From positions 248,001 through 312,000 of the forward strand of contig NZ_WHVL01000002.1 in the NCBI RefSeq assembly GCF_020622355.1: a stretch of DNA of 64,000 nucleotides. The letters run 5' to 3'. The translations under genes and the position numbers were made by a program. The stretch is from Vreelandella malpeensis. GTDB lineage: Bacteria > Pseudomonadota > Gammaproteobacteria > Pseudomonadales > Halomonadaceae. Shown piece after piece: positions 26,778 to 36,418 of this stretch; positions within the stretch are counted from its first letter, which is position 1; every line of letters starts with the position of its first letter. Under the pieces are notes generated by a model. The model was not told the DNA's origin. It made no database searches and saw nothing but the letters and a program-made list of their open reading frames with translations.

Positions 26778-27482
26778 TCAGCCGGCCTGCACTGCCTGGC
26801 GCTCGAGCTCGGCGACCATCTCGCGGTCGAGCGCCAGCGCCGAGGCCAGTTGATCGAGCCAGGCACGCTCCATCGGGTTCTGCTCGTCACTCACCGCCAG
26901 GCTGATCAGATACATCTCCCGCGCCGCCTGGGGCGAGTCCGCTTGTGCGGCCAGCGCCTTGGCATCGAGCGGGGCGTTCAACTGCTGCTCGACCCAGGCG
27001 TGCAGCTCGTCGTCGGCACCGAGCGAGTCGATCTGCTCGCTGATCAGCGCGCGCTCCTCGGCATCGATATGGCCATCGGCACGAGCGGCCATGATCATCG
27101 CCTGCAAGAGCTCGAGGCTGCGCCGCTCCTGGAACTCGCCTTCGAGCACTTCGACCCGTTCGCCCTCGTCGCCACTCACGGCCCCGCTCTTGGCCTGGTG
27201 ACTCTGCCACGCCTTCCAGGCAAGCATGCCGACCCCGGCAATGGCGCCATACTTCAGCGCCTTGCCGCCGAGCTTGCGCCCGCGCTTCGAGCCCACCAGC
27301 ATGCCCATGGCGCCGCCGCCCAGAAGGCTCTTCATGTCGATGCCGCCGCTTTTCGAGGCGCTCTCCTGGCCGCCGAACTGGCGCGACAGCCCATCGAGCA
27401 TGCCCTTGATATCCGTGCCACCGCCTTTGCCACTACCGTCGGCCTGCTGCATCAGTTTCTGTAGAATCGTGTTCGCGTTCAT
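26778..27482 (-). CDS. TerB family protein, YebE/DUF533 type (copy 1)
   Basis: A 234-residue paralogue of the downstream gene with better family features: GGGAMGMLVGSKRGRKLGG, a single probable membrane segment KYGAIAGVGMLAWKAW, and a TerB-like domain with acidic residues in AARADGHIDAEERALI that in TerB proteins can bind metal. Copy 2 has lost that acidic loop (AVRACGESDEQARQSV). AAGGAG-type site upstream; it lies just after sbcC on the same strand. Function unknown. Confidence 0.87.
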   Translation of the reverse strand: MNANTILQKLMQQADGSGKGGGTDIKGMLDGLSRQFGGQESASKSGGIDMKSLLGGGAMGMLVGSKRGRKLGGKALKYGAIAGVGMLAWKAWQSHQAKSGAVSGDEGERVEVLEGEFQERRSLELLQAMIMAARADGHIDAEERALISEQIDSLGADDELHAWVEQQLNAPLDAKALAAQADSPQAAREMYLISLAVSDEQNPMERAWLDQLASALALDREMVAELERQAVQAG

Positions 27483-27510
27483 CCGTCGCTCCTTGATGGT
27501 CGAGGCTTCA

Positions 27511-30500
27511 CTAGAGGGACGTCGTCCCTTTGATCGCTATCGTGCTGCCGTGACGGCTGGCCGTCACGTCTATACGAACCGGCATCTGCTCCTTGAGTTC
27601 GCTGACATGGGAGATAATCCCGATCATTCGACCGCTCGACTGCAGCTCGCAGAGTACCTCGATGGCCTGTTCGAGCGCTTCCTGATCGAGGCTGCCAAAG
27701 CCCTCGTCGATGAACAGCGTATCGAGACGAATGCCCCCGGCGTAGGCCTGGACCACGTCCGAGAGCCCCAGCGCCAGCGCCAGCGCCGCCATGAACGACT
27801 CGCCGCCGGAGAGCGTGGCCACCGGGCGCTGCTTGCCGGTGTAGGTGTCCGCCACGTCAAGCTCCAGCCCTGATGCCCGATTGCCCTTGGACGGGTCCTC
27901 CCGGCGCACCAGCTGATAGCGCCCGCGGCTCATGCGCGTGAGCCGCTGGGAGGCCTGGATCAGCACGTCGTCGAGCAGCACGCCGAGCACGAAGCGCTGC
28001 AGGCTGATGCGGTGGCCGGTGCGCCCGTTGGCCACCTCGCTGAGCGTGCCCCAGAGCCGGTACTCCAACTCGAGTGCCTGCCGAGCCTCATGGGCGGCGG
28101 CGAGCTTCTGGCGCACGGAGGTCAGGACGTTGCGGCGCTCATCGACCACGCGCCACGCCTCGAGTCCCGCCTGTTCGTGCGCCTGGCACTCTTCGACCGC
28201 TGACTCCAGCATAGCCATGTCCGGCGCAGGCTGCTCGCCAAGCCGAGCGTCGGCGGCGGCGATGGCGCCGTTGAGCTCGTCGAGGCGGCGCTGGTAGGCC
28301 TCGACGCGCGCTACCAGCGTCAGGCGCTCGGCTTCGTCGAGCCTTGCAGCCTCGAAGGCGCGGGCGTCGTCGAAAGGGCTCGTTGCCAGCGCCTTCTGCC
28401 ATTCGGCGCGGGCGACTTCCAGGGCCCGCTCGCACTGTTCGAGGCGCGTCGCCGCTCCGCTGGCGCGCTCTTCGGCGCGGGCTTGCAGGGCGACGCTGTC
28501 ACCGTGTGCCTTTTGGGCGGCAGCCCATTGGGCTTCGATCTCGCGAATGTCGGCGTTCAGCGCGTCGAGATCGGCGCTCAATGCCTTGGGGTCGCGGGCA
28601 TCGGCGGGCAGCGCTTCGCTGACCTGATCGCGCTGGCTCGCCAGGCGCAGCGCCTGTTCACGGGCCGCTTCCCGCTCGGCCTGGGCCGCTTTCAGCGTCT
28701 GATCCTGAACGCTCCAGTCGCCGCGCAATGTCTCGCGCTCGCGGGCAAGCGCCCCCGTTTCGCGCTCGACCTGCTCGCGCCGCGCGCACTGCGTCTCGAA
28801 GGTGGACACAGCCCGCTCGAGCTCGGCAAGCGGTACCTCGGCCCATTCGCCCAGCGCCTGAGTCAGACGGCGGCACTGCTCCGCGTGCTGGCGGGCCTCG
28901 AACCGCGCCGCCTCGTGCGCGCGCTCGGCCTCGGCCTGCGCCTGGCGGGCACTGGCCGCCTGCGCCCTCGCCTGCTCCACCTGCTCGCTCGTGACGATGT
29001 CGCCGGCGGGTGCGGCGGGCGCGGGGTGGGCCGTGCTTCCGCAGACCGGGCAAGGCGTGTCCGCTTCGAGGGTCTGCGCCAACAGCGCCGCCTGGCCTCG
29101 GTGCCAGTGCATCTCGCACTCGGTGACGGCGCGCTCGGCGCGTTGGGTGGCCGCCTGACAGCGTTCTAGAGCTTGGCCAGCGCGGCGCTCGGCGGCGCCG
29201 GCCTTGCGCTCTTTTTCGTCCAGCGCCTCGAGCTCGCGGCGCGCCGCCTCGAGCTCTCGGTGCCGACCAAGCTCCGCCAGCGCCCCCGCAAGCGACTGAT
29301 ACTCGTCCTGCAGCGCCTCGAGCCGCTGGCTTGCCGCCTCGCCCTGACGGCGAATCTCGTCCAGGCGCTGCGTCTCGCGCTGGAAGCTGTTCTCCAGGCG
29401 CTCCCGCGCCGCCTCGGCCTGGCTTGCCCGTGCAGCGAGCTCTTCGAGCGCCCGGCCCTTGTCGAGATACTCGCCCAGCGCCCGGCGACGCTCGGTCAAC
29501 TCACCCAGCCGCTCGGCGCGCTGCTGCGCCGTAGAAAGCGCCGTTTGCGCCTCGAGCGTGCGCTCGCGCTGGGTGTGCAGGCCCGCCTGGGCCTGGCGCT
29601 GCTCTTCGCGCGCCGTCTCGAACGCCTGACGCGCCTGGGCTTCGGCGTCAAAAGGCGCGCGCAGGTGCTGGGCACGCTCATTTTGCGCAAGCCGTTGGCG
29701 CTCCGCTTCGATCGCCTCAACGTGCTCCAGGTGCGCGCACTTGTCCGTGATCAGCGTATCGCGGGCCTGGCGCTGACGCTCGATCTCCCGGCCCGCGTCG
29801 CGGCGCTGTTCCGCTTCACGGCGTGCGCGCCTGGCGGTTTCGTACCGGGCGCTGGCTTCCTCGACCCGAGGTATCAGTACAGCCAGCTCCTCGTCGAGCG
29901 CCGCCTCGCTTTCGAGCTCGCCGCCGGCCAGCAGGCCGCTGATATGCTCGCGGTGGCTCTTGACCCGGGCGACGATGCCTTTCGAGCGCTCGAGCAGTTC
30001 ATCCTCGATGCGCTTGAAGATCTGCGTCTGGAACAGACGGGCGAAGATCTTCTCGCGCTCGCTGGAGGGTGCGACCAACAGCTCGCGAAACTTGCCCTGG
30101 GGCAACACCATCACCTGGCGAAACTGCTTGACGTCGAGGCCGAGCAGAGCCTGAACCTGCGCGGTGGCCTCCCCCACGTTTCTGGCCACCAGGCAGTGGC
30201 GCTCCTCGAGCGCTTCGCTCAGCTGCCAGAGCTGGGCCTCGGTGTTCTGCGTGGTGGTGCCCTCCCCCTTGACCTTGGGGCGCTCCTGCTGGGGCACGCG
30301 GCGAATGCGGTAGAAGCGGTCGTGCAGGCGAAAATCCAGCGTCACTTCGGTGAGCAGCCGGGGGCTTGCCGCGTCGCAGCGCATGTCGCCCCCGGTACGC
30401 TCCTCGCCGGTGGTCTGGCCGTAGAGCGCAAAGCAGATCGCATCCAGAATCGAGCTCTTGCCGGCGCCGGTGGGGCCGTTGATCAGAAACAGCGGGTGGC

Positions 30501-30579
30501 GGCCAAGGGCGGTGAAATCGAGCCGCTCGGTGCCGGCGAAGGGGCCGAAGGCCTGAAGGGTGAGCGCCAGCGGCGTCAT
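27511..30579 (-). CDS. sbcC: Nuclease SbcCD subunit C (SMC-like ATPase)
   Basis: A 1022-residue SMC-type protein: N-terminal ATPase half with Walker A NGPTGAGKSS near residue 38, two long coiled-coil arms, the zinc hook CPVCGS near residue 510, and a C-terminal half with the signature TLSGGESFMAALALALGLSD and Walker B TLFIDEGFGSLD. With SbcD it opens and trims hairpins and protein-blocked DNA ends. Its start overlaps the sbcD stop by four bases, the usual sbcDC operon order. Confidence 0.96.
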   Translation of the reverse strand: MTPLALTLQAFGPFAGTERLDFTALGRHPLFLINGPTGAGKSSILDAICFALYGQTTGEERTGGDMRCDAASPRLLTEVTLDFRLHDRFYRIRRVPQQERPKVKGEGTTTQNTEAQLWQLSEALEERHCLVARNVGEATAQVQALLGLDVKQFRQVMVLPQGKFRELLVAPSSEREKIFARLFQTQIFKRIEDELLERSKGIVARVKSHREHISGLLAGGELESEAALDEELAVLIPRVEEASARYETARRARREAEQRRDAGREIERQRQARDTLITDKCAHLEHVEAIEAERQRLAQNERAQHLRAPFDAEAQARQAFETAREEQRQAQAGLHTQRERTLEAQTALSTAQQRAERLGELTERRRALGEYLDKGRALEELAARASQAEAARERLENSFQRETQRLDEIRRQGEAASQRLEALQDEYQSLAGALAELGRHRELEAARRELEALDEKERKAGAAERRAGQALERCQAATQRAERAVTECEMHWHRGQAALLAQTLEADTPCPVCGSTAHPAPAAPAGDIVTSEQVEQARAQAASARQAQAEAERAHEAARFEARQHAEQCRRLTQALGEWAEVPLAELERAVSTFETQCARREQVERETGALARERETLRGDWSVQDQTLKAAQAEREAAREQALRLASQRDQVSEALPADARDPKALSADLDALNADIREIEAQWAAAQKAHGDSVALQARAEERASGAATRLEQCERALEVARAEWQKALATSPFDDARAFEAARLDEAERLTLVARVEAYQRRLDELNGAIAAADARLGEQPAPDMAMLESAVEECQAHEQAGLEAWRVVDERRNVLTSVRQKLAAAHEARQALELEYRLWGTLSEVANGRTGHRISLQRFVLGVLLDDVLIQASQRLTRMSRGRYQLVRREDPSKGNRASGLELDVADTYTGKQRPVATLSGGESFMAALALALGLSDVVQAYAGGIRLDTLFIDEGFGSLDQEALEQAIEVLCELQSSGRMIGIISHVSELKEQMPVRIDVTASRHGSTIAIKGTTSL

Positions 30580-31724
30580 GGCGTGCCCTCCTTGGCGAGT
30601 TCGTCGATCAGCCGGCGCATGACCTCCTTCTGCTCCTCGTCCAGCGCTTCGCCGCTGGTCTGCTCGAAGAAGTCGCCGAACATGTCCAGGGCGCTGAAGT
30701 GGAGCTTTTCGCGGTCGAGCTGCTGGGCGCCGCGCGCTTCCAGCATGCCGGGTTTCTCCAGGTGCAGCACGTTGGGGTAGAAGGCGCGCAGCTTGCTCAT
30801 CGGATCCAGCAACGCGTGGCGATCAGAAAGGCGCACCAGCAGGTAGTCGTCGCGATGCTCGGGCGCGGCGCTTTCGGCCTCTCGAAGAAGCGTTTCGAGC
30901 TCGCCTTCGAGCACGCGCACCTCGCGCCGGGGTATCAGCGTGCGCCAGTCCGTCGTCACGGCGCCCTGCTTGTCTATATCTACCAGGGTCACGCCCTTGC
31001 GCTGGCGCGCCTCCGAAAAGCTGTACTTCAAGAACGAGCCGCTGTAGCGGATGTGCTCGCCACCGCGGTACTGGGGGCCGTGCAGATGGCCCAGCGCCAC
31101 GTAGTCGAAGTGGCGCATCGGCTCCCAGGCCACGCTCTCCGCCCCGCCCAGGTTCAAGGGTCGCTCGGAGTCCGAGGCCGTGCCGCCGTCGACGAAGCAG
31201 TGGCTCATCAGGATCGTCGGGCAGTCTGGCCTGCGCGCGGCGTCGATGCGCTCGACAAGAAAACGATGGGCGGCGTCGAAGTCGCGCACGTCGACCTCGA
31301 AGCGGCTGCGCACGTGCTCCGGGTCGGCGTAGGGAATGCCGAACACGTCCACCTCGACGCCCCTGGCGGCCAACGTCACCGGCGTGGCGCAGTGTGCGAG
31401 ATCGGAAAGGATATGCAGCCCGGCCTTGCGCAGGTGGCGGGCGCCGAAGCGCAGCCGCTCGGCGCTGTCATGGTTGCCGGAGATCATCACCACGGGCAGG
31501 CCGCGCTTGTCGCAGAGCTCGAAAAGCACGTCGTCCAGAAGCGTGATCGCCCCCGCCGGGGGAACCGCACGGTCGAAGACGTCGCCGGCAACCAGCACCG
31601 CATCGACCGCGTCGCGATCGACGATCTCGATGAGCTGGTCGAGCACGACGCGCTGGTCGTCGAGCAGCGAGACGTTGTGGAAAAGCCGCCCCAGGTGCCA
31701 GTCGGCGGTGTGGAGAAGTCGCAT
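30576..31724 (-). CDS. sbcD: Nuclease SbcCD subunit D (Mre11-like phosphoesterase)
   Basis: A 382-residue calcineurin-like metallonuclease. Metal-binding motifs are all present: HTADWHLG, AGDVFDR, ISGNHDS, MSHCFVDGG and ALGHLHGPQ. It is the nuclease partner of SbcC and acts at DNA double-strand ends and hairpins. ATG at 31724 starts exactly at the family N-terminus (MRLLHTADWH); the frame extending to 31793 is rejected. It overlaps sbcC by four bases. Confidence 0.96.
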   Translation of the reverse strand: MRLLHTADWHLGRLFHNVSLLDDQRVVLDQLIEIVDRDAVDAVLVAGDVFDRAVPPAGAITLLDDVLFELCDKRGLPVVMISGNHDSAERLRFGARHLRKAGLHILSDLAHCATPVTLAARGVEVDVFGIPYADPEHVRSRFEVDVRDFDAAHRFLVERIDAARRPDCPTILMSHCFVDGGTASDSERPLNLGGAESVAWEPMRHFDYVALGHLHGPQYRGGEHIRYSGSFLKYSFSEARQRKGVTLVDIDKQGAVTTDWRTLIPRREVRVLEGELETLLREAESAAPEHRDDYLLVRLSDRHALLDPMSKLRAFYPNVLHLEKPGMLEARGAQQLDREKLHFSALDMFGDFFEQTSGEALDEEQKEVMRRLIDELAKEGTP

Positions 31725-31810
31725 GGCAGGCTCGCGTTGGCAAAGTTGCCCGTATCTTATCATTTGGGCCGCGACGCGGCGCCTGCCATGCAAGACGGGA
31801 GTGAACCGCT

Positions 31811-32635
31811 TCAGGGCTCGATGGGCAGGTTGCGCTTGTGCTGGGTGCGCTGATACGTCTGCATGATGGTCTTGCGCGCCTCGTCGCCGATCTCCTCACC
31901 CATCAGGAAGGCATCGATGTCGGCGTAGGTCACGCCCAGCGCCTCCTCGTCGGCGAGCTGGGGCTTGAGGGTCTCGAGATCCGCGGTGGGCTGCTTCTTC
32001 ACCAGCGCCTCCGGGGCGCCCAGTTCGGCGCCAAGCCGACGTACCTGGTCCTTGGTGAGCCCCGCCAGGGGTGCCACGTCGCAGGCGCCGTCGCCGTACT
32101 TGGTAAAAAAGCCCATCATCGCCTCGGCGGCCTGGTCGGTTCCCACCACGAGCCCGCCATGGGTGCCGGCGACGGCGTACTGAGCGATCATGCGTTGGCG
32201 CGCCTTGATGTTGCCGAGCACAAAGTCGCGCTGGTGCTCGTCCTCGAAGGCGTGCTCGCCCTCCTCCAGCGCCTTCAGTACGGCGTCGCTCGCCGGCTTG
32301 ACGTTGACCGTGAGCACCCGGTCGGCCTGGATGAATGCGAGCGCCTGCTGGGCGTCGTGCTCGTCGGCCTGGGTGGCGTAGGGCAGGCGCATGGCGTAGA
32401 AGCGCGCGTCGATCCCTTCGTCGCGGGCCTTCTCCACCGCAAGCTGGGCAAGGCGTCCGGCCACGGTGGAGTCCACCCCGCCGCTGATGCCGAGCACCAG
32501 GGCGTGCTGGCCGGAGTCGCGCATCTGGCGGTAAAGAAAATCCACCCGCCGCTCGATCTCCCGGGCCACATCGATGTGGGGGTCGACGTTCAAGGCCTTG
32601 CGGATTCGGGCCTGCTGTTCGCTTGGCTGTTCCAT
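31811..32635 (-). CDS. nadE: Ammonia-dependent NAD+ synthetase
   Basis: A 274-residue N-type ATP pyrophosphatase that converts nicotinate adenine dinucleotide to NAD+ with ammonia. The PP-loop SGGVDSTVAG is near residue 45, followed by RLPYATQADEHDA and GTDQAAEAMMGFFTKYGDG, all typical of the E. coli-type enzyme, whose length (275) it matches. There is no glutaminase domain. GAGGAGACAAGG lies before the ATG at 32635. pncC, which acts in NAD salvage, is the next gene upstream on the same strand. Confidence 0.95.
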   Translation of the reverse strand: MEQPSEQQARIRKALNVDPHIDVAREIERRVDFLYRQMRDSGQHALVLGISGGVDSTVAGRLAQLAVEKARDEGIDARFYAMRLPYATQADEHDAQQALAFIQADRVLTVNVKPASDAVLKALEEGEHAFEDEHQRDFVLGNIKARQRMIAQYAVAGTHGGLVVGTDQAAEAMMGFFTKYGDGACDVAPLAGLTKDQVRRLGAELGAPEALVKKQPTADLETLKPQLADEEALGVTYADIDAFLMGEEIGDEARKTIMQTYQRTQHKRNLPIEP

Positions 32636-32699
32636 CCTTGTCTCCTCGCGGTTCAATCGATGTAGGTGTACCCGCTTTCAGCGTAGTGGACGCGCCGGC

Positions 32700-33212
32700 T
32701 CAGTCGCCAACCGGGGACGCCTTGCCGTCGACCACCTGGCGATGAAGCGCCGAGATGCGCTCAAGGGCGTGGTGAGCGGCCGCGTGGCGCACCTCATTGC
32801 GCTCGCCGGGAAAACGCTGCGTCTCGTTGAACAGGTACTCCTTGCCGGCGTGTTCGAAGGCCCAGGCAAAGCAGACGGTTCCGACGGGAATGTCGTCGTG
32901 GGAAGCGGGCCCGGCGATACCGGTATTGGCGAGGGCGACGTTGGCATCGTTGTTGTGCAGCGCCCCCAAGGCGAGCTCGCGGCTGGTCTCCTCGCTAGTC
33001 AGGCCGTACTCGTCGATGGTGTCGAAGCTCACAGCAAGATAACGGTTCTTCGCCTGGGGCGAGTAGACCGTAAGGCCACAATCGATGCTCTGGCCGCTGC
33101 CGGGCACGCGCGCCAGCTCCGACACGATCAGCCCCGCGGTGCAGGATTCGGCGGTGGCGAGCTTGAGCTCGTGCTCTTGCAGGTAGTGACAGACGTCTTC
33201 CAATAACGACAT
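32700..33212 (-). CDS. pncC: Nicotinamide-nucleotide amidohydrolase PncC (CinA C-terminal family)
   Basis: A 170-residue deamidase that turns NMN into nicotinate mononucleotide, feeding NAD+ resynthesis. Conserved motifs are TAESCTAGL near residue 20 and NTGIAGPASHDD near residue 96. It is the short stand-alone form without the N-terminal CinA domain. AAGGAG precedes the ATG at 33212. The position directly upstream of nadE, with 64 bases between them, suggests a small NAD salvage operon. Confidence 0.92.
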   Translation of the reverse strand: MSLLEDVCHYLQEHELKLATAESCTAGLIVSELARVPGSGQSIDCGLTVYSPQAKNRYLAVSFDTIDEYGLTSEETSRELALGALHNNDANVALANTGIAGPASHDDIPVGTVCFAWAFEHAGKEYLFNETQRFPGERNEVRHAAAHHALERISALHRQVVDGKASPVGD

Positions 33213-33299
33213 GTGAAGGCTCCTTCGCCCTGGGCGTTCAGCGTATCGTTCCCTGAGATTGCGAGCGCTCTTGTGGCTCCAGCGTTTTCCTCGCCCCCA

Positions 33300-33328
33300 T
33301 AAAATAGCCCCCGCCAAGGGCGGGGGCT
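33300..33328 (-). terminator. Terminator downstream of the DASS symporter gene
   Basis: A perfect 10-bp stem, AGCCCCCGCC at 33306-33315 with GGCGGGGGCT at 33319-33328. On the minus strand it is followed by TATTTTA. It separates the symporter gene from pncC. Confidence 0.85.
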
Positions 33329-33352
33329 TTAATCTCGATCAAACCTCAGGGA

Positions 33353-35011
33353 CTAGTTGCGAAACGCGTCCGGATACGTGGTCAGGTCCACGCCCCAGAG
33401 CACCGGCAGCAGGAAGTAGGTTGCTGCGACGATCAGCACAAGCGCGATGATGTTGAGCCAGAAGCCGTTGCGCACCATCTCGGCGATGGTGATCTTGCCG
33501 GTGGCGAAGATGATCGCGTTGGGGGGCGTGCCTACCGGCAGCATGAAGGCGCAGTTGGCGGCCATGGCAGCGGGTACCATCAGCACGAACGGATGAACGC
33601 CCAGCGCCAGTGCCAAGGAGGCCAGTACCGGCAGGATCATGGTGGCGGTCGCGGTGTTGGAGGTGATCTCGGTGAGGTAGAGCACCATGGCGGTGGACAG
33701 CAGGATCACCATCAGGAAGTTGACCCCTTCCAGCACGCTCATCTGGTCACCCATCCAGGCCGCCAGTCCCGAGGAGCTGAAGCCGGCGGCGATGGCAAGA
33801 CCGCCCCCGAACAGCAGCAGAATTCCCCAGGGCACGTCCTTGGCCACGTCCCAACCCAGCAGGCAGCCGCCCTTGGTGGTCGAGGGGATCATGAACAGGG
33901 CAATCGCTGCGGCGATGGCGATCATGGTATCGCTGATGCCCGGGATGTTGATGATCTGGCCCTGCCACAGGAACGAGCGGGTGATCCAGAAAAACGCTGC
34001 CAGCAGGAATACGCTCAGTACCGCCTTTTCCTCGAAGCTGGTGCGCCCCAGCGCCTCCATCTCCTTGCGGATCAGCGCGCGACCGCCGGGCAGCTTGTTG
34101 AGCTTCATCGGGTAGATGAACCGGGTGAGCATCAGCCAGCCCAGCACCAGCAGCAAGACCACTACCGGGAAGGCGAACACCAGCCAAGCGGCAAACGAGA
34201 TCTCGTAGCCGAACAGCTCGTTGACCACCGCCGCCAGGATGATGTTCGGCGGCGTGCCGATCAGCGTACCCAGCCCCCCGATGGTACCGCCATAGCCGAC
34301 CCCGAAGATCAGCGCCTTGCTGAACTTGTCGATCTCGACGCTATGGTCGCCTTCGGTCTTGTTGAGCTCCTGGGTTACCTGGTAGACGATCGCGGTGCCG
34401 ATGGGCAGCATCATCATGACCGCGGCGGTGTTGGACACCCACATGGACAAGAAACCCGTGGCCGCCATGAAGCCGAACACGATGCTGTTGATGCTGGTAC
34501 CCAGAATCGAAATGATCGTCAGGGCGATACGCTTATGCAGGTCCCACTTTTCCATGGCCAGCGCGATCATGAAGCCACCCAGAAAGAGAAAGACGATGGG
34601 ATTGCCGTAGGCGGCGGTGACCGCCCCGCCCTCCAAGGCGCCGGTAATAGGGAGAAGCACGATGGGTAGCAGCGAGGTCACCGGAATCGGAATCGCCTCG
34701 GTCACCCACCAGATCGCGACCCAAAGCGTGGTGGCCAGCACCATACGGCCTTCGAAGCTCAGGTCCGCCGGGTGAAAGAACAGTACCGTCAAGGCGAACA
34801 TCAGCGGCCCGAGCACCAGGCCGATCGTTTGTGCCTTGTTATAGGCCGGTGGCTTCGGCGACTCGTTACCCGGCTCTCCCGGCGTACCGGAGCCCTTACC
34901 GCCCATGCCCGGGGCATGAGGAGTGGGCAGTGCGCAAAGCAGGAGGTTCTTGGCCTGGTAGTGATAGTGCCAGAGTTGGCCCCAGAGTGATTGTGTGGCA
35001 GTTCCGAGCAT
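33353..35011 (-). CDS. DASS family Na+-coupled anion/dicarboxylate symporter (SLC13)
   Basis: A 552-residue inner-membrane transporter with two inverted repeats, each with the Na+-binding SNT motif: MWVSNTAAVMMMLPIG in the first half and EITSNTATATMILPV in the second. Related proteins import succinate, malate, citrate or sulfate with sodium, which suits a halophile. The start is uncertain: ATG at 35011 (MLGTATQSLW), ATG at 35053 and GTG at 35116 are all in frame and none has a strong ribosome-binding site. I favour 35011 because the upstream residues look non-coding. Confidence 0.88.
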   Translation of the reverse strand: MLGTATQSLWGQLWHYHYQAKNLLLCALPTPHAPGMGGKGSGTPGEPGNESPKPPAYNKAQTIGLVLGPLMFALTVLFFHPADLSFEGRMVLATTLWVAIWWVTEAIPIPVTSLLPIVLLPITGALEGGAVTAAYGNPIVFLFLGGFMIALAMEKWDLHKRIALTIISILGTSINSIVFGFMAATGFLSMWVSNTAAVMMMLPIGTAIVYQVTQELNKTEGDHSVEIDKFSKALIFGVGYGGTIGGLGTLIGTPPNIILAAVVNELFGYEISFAAWLVFAFPVVVLLLVLGWLMLTRFIYPMKLNKLPGGRALIRKEMEALGRTSFEEKAVLSVFLLAAFFWITRSFLWQGQIINIPGISDTMIAIAAAIALFMIPSTTKGGCLLGWDVAKDVPWGILLLFGGGLAIAAGFSSSGLAAWMGDQMSVLEGVNFLMVILLSTAMVLYLTEITSNTATATMILPVLASLALALGVHPFVLMVPAAMAANCAFMLPVGTPPNAIIFATGKITIAEMVRNGFWLNIIALVLIVAATYFLLPVLWGVDLTTYPDAFRN

Positions 35012-35464
35012 AATTACAGTACCGCTTGCAGTCGTGTGAACAGAAAGGCGCATCGCCGCAGCGGGCCTTGAGTCGCTAAAAACAGCGTTGCAGATTTTAG
35101 TGGGCCCTTTATTCACTGCAAGGCGGTATTAGTCCAGTGAATTGGCTCACTTTGCGACCAAAGTCTAACAACTTTAGTTTTATGTAGTAGCGTTCAGACG
35201 GAGTGGAAGGTCTGCAAAACGGCAAAAATTGCCTGCTCATGCTTAAAATATGCTTAGCAAGCTTAATGCAGGTCCTTGTCTCGGCAGCAATATGGCGCCT
35301 TGATGACCCGTCGATTAACTTTTTGTACAACTTTCATGAACCACAAAAGCGGGACGCAGTCTATACTTCAGACCACACCTCGCAAATGCCTGTATAAGCA
35401 TGAGGTGGCGGTGAAGGACACGTTCGAGGGGGTCATTCAATATACCGACGCTCAAGGAGTTAAG
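35012..35464. other. Intergenic region, AT-rich
   Basis: No convincing gene. It lies between the start of the DASS symporter gene and a small membrane-protein gene on the opposite strand, so it should carry both promoters. Open frames on the plus strand (for example from 35276) are in frame with the small gene but lack a ribosome-binding site. Confidence 0.4.
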
Positions 35465-35644
35465 ATGATACGCCAACATCTTTTCAATGGGGCACAGCCT
35501 GGAAGCCAGGAACATCTCGAAAAATACTTGAACGAACAAAAGCTTAGACGTGAGAAAGAGGCCCACCCAGAATTGCTCTGGTTGACGGCTGCTTCGTTCT
35601 CCGCAGGCTGCCTGGCCACGCTCGCCTTCGTCGTACCGCTTTGA
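35465..35644 (+). CDS. Small hypothetical membrane protein
   Basis: A 59-residue protein: a charged N-terminal part (EHLEKYLNEQKLRREKEA) followed by one membrane segment near the C-terminus (LTAASFSAGCLATLAFVV). AAGGAG lies 6 bases before the ATG and a strong terminator follows the stop codon, so it looks like a real single-gene unit. The frame is open further upstream to 35276, but the ribosome-binding site decides for this start. No family recognised. Confidence 0.6.
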   Translation: MIRQHLFNGAQPGSQEHLEKYLNEQKLRREKEAHPELLWLTAASFSAGCLATLAFVVPL

Positions 35645-35663
35645 CGCGCAGCGTGCAGATATA

Positions 35664-35693
35664 AAACCCCGCCTCTTGCAGCGGGGTTTTTTT
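35664..35693 (+). terminator. Rho-independent terminator of the small membrane-protein gene
   Basis: AACCCCGC and GCGGGGTT form an 8-bp stem around an 8-base loop, followed by seven T residues. Confidence 0.88.
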
Positions 35694-35829
35694 ATGCCCG
35701 CATTTTTTTATCCTCGATCAAGAAATTGGGGATTGCTTCCGCTTTGAAGGTGTATTACTGTGAGAAGTACAAGACGCGTACAAGTAAATACTTCGAATCG
35801 AGTATCAAGCATTCACAAGGAGTGGTGGC

Positions 35830-36162
35830 ATGCAAACGATCAAACTGGAAAATATCTCTGAAGCAGGCCTGCAGCTGGCGATCAACGAACTGCGCGAAGA
35901 GATGTTCGATACCCCCGAATGCGACTTCACCATCGCCAAGATGCTGAGCCACTGCGGTCATTTCGACACCGCCGAGCGCCATCTGGACGAGATGCTGCTC
36001 AAGTGGGGCTCCTCTCCCGATGTCATCGAACTGACCGACAAGGGCTATGCCATGGTGGACGCCATGCAGGCAACCGCGAAGGCGCAGCAAGGGGTGGTCT
36101 CATCGCAGCCGGTCGCCGGTGTCGCCTCGCTGAACAAAACTCGCGACATGGCCGTCGCCTGA
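35830..36162 (+). CDS. Hypothetical 110-residue protein
   Basis: A soluble, mostly helical protein. Residues ~30-70 (AKMLSHCGHFDTAERHLDEM) look like a single TPR-type helical hairpin. The C-terminal 35 residues are low in complexity. AAGGAG lies upstream of the ATG and a perfect hairpin follows the stop, so expression as a single gene is likely. I do not recognise the family and assign no function. Confidence 0.6.
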   Translation: MQTIKLENISEAGLQLAINELREEMFDTPECDFTIAKMLSHCGHFDTAERHLDEMLLKWGSSPDVIELTDKGYAMVDAMQATAKAQQGVVSSQPVAGVASLNKTRDMAVA

Positions 36163-36196
36163 CAGACACGATTCGCCCCTGGCGCATCACGTTAAC

Positions 36197-36232
36197 AAAA
36201 CGGCTTGCTTTCTCATGAAAGCAAGCCGTTTT
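36197..36232. terminator. Perfect 16-bp hairpin terminator
   Basis: AAAACGGCTTGCTTTC at 36197-36212 pairs perfectly with 36217-36232 around a TCAT loop. The outer AAAA/TTTT makes it usable from either side. It lies 34 bases after the stop codon of the 110-residue gene. Confidence 0.88.
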
Positions 36233-36418
36233 GCATCCTGGCCCCTTTCTGCCTCGTTCTGGCTGCCCGATCGCTCGTGAGCCAGTCGCCGTCGGGCCGT
36301 CAACTTTTTCATCGCCTCCCCCCATGCAGCGCTCTCAACTGCTAGAATGCCTCCCTTTTCTCTCGCGGGCGCGGGGCCCTTCCCGCGTCGTCTCGTACGA
36401 CTGACCAAGAGCTCTGCA

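Noticed and set aside
27873..30780. Long plus-strand frames opposite sbcC (including a 535-codon one)
   Set aside because: They mirror the coiled-coil coding of sbcC and show only low-complexity R/A/L-rich translations.
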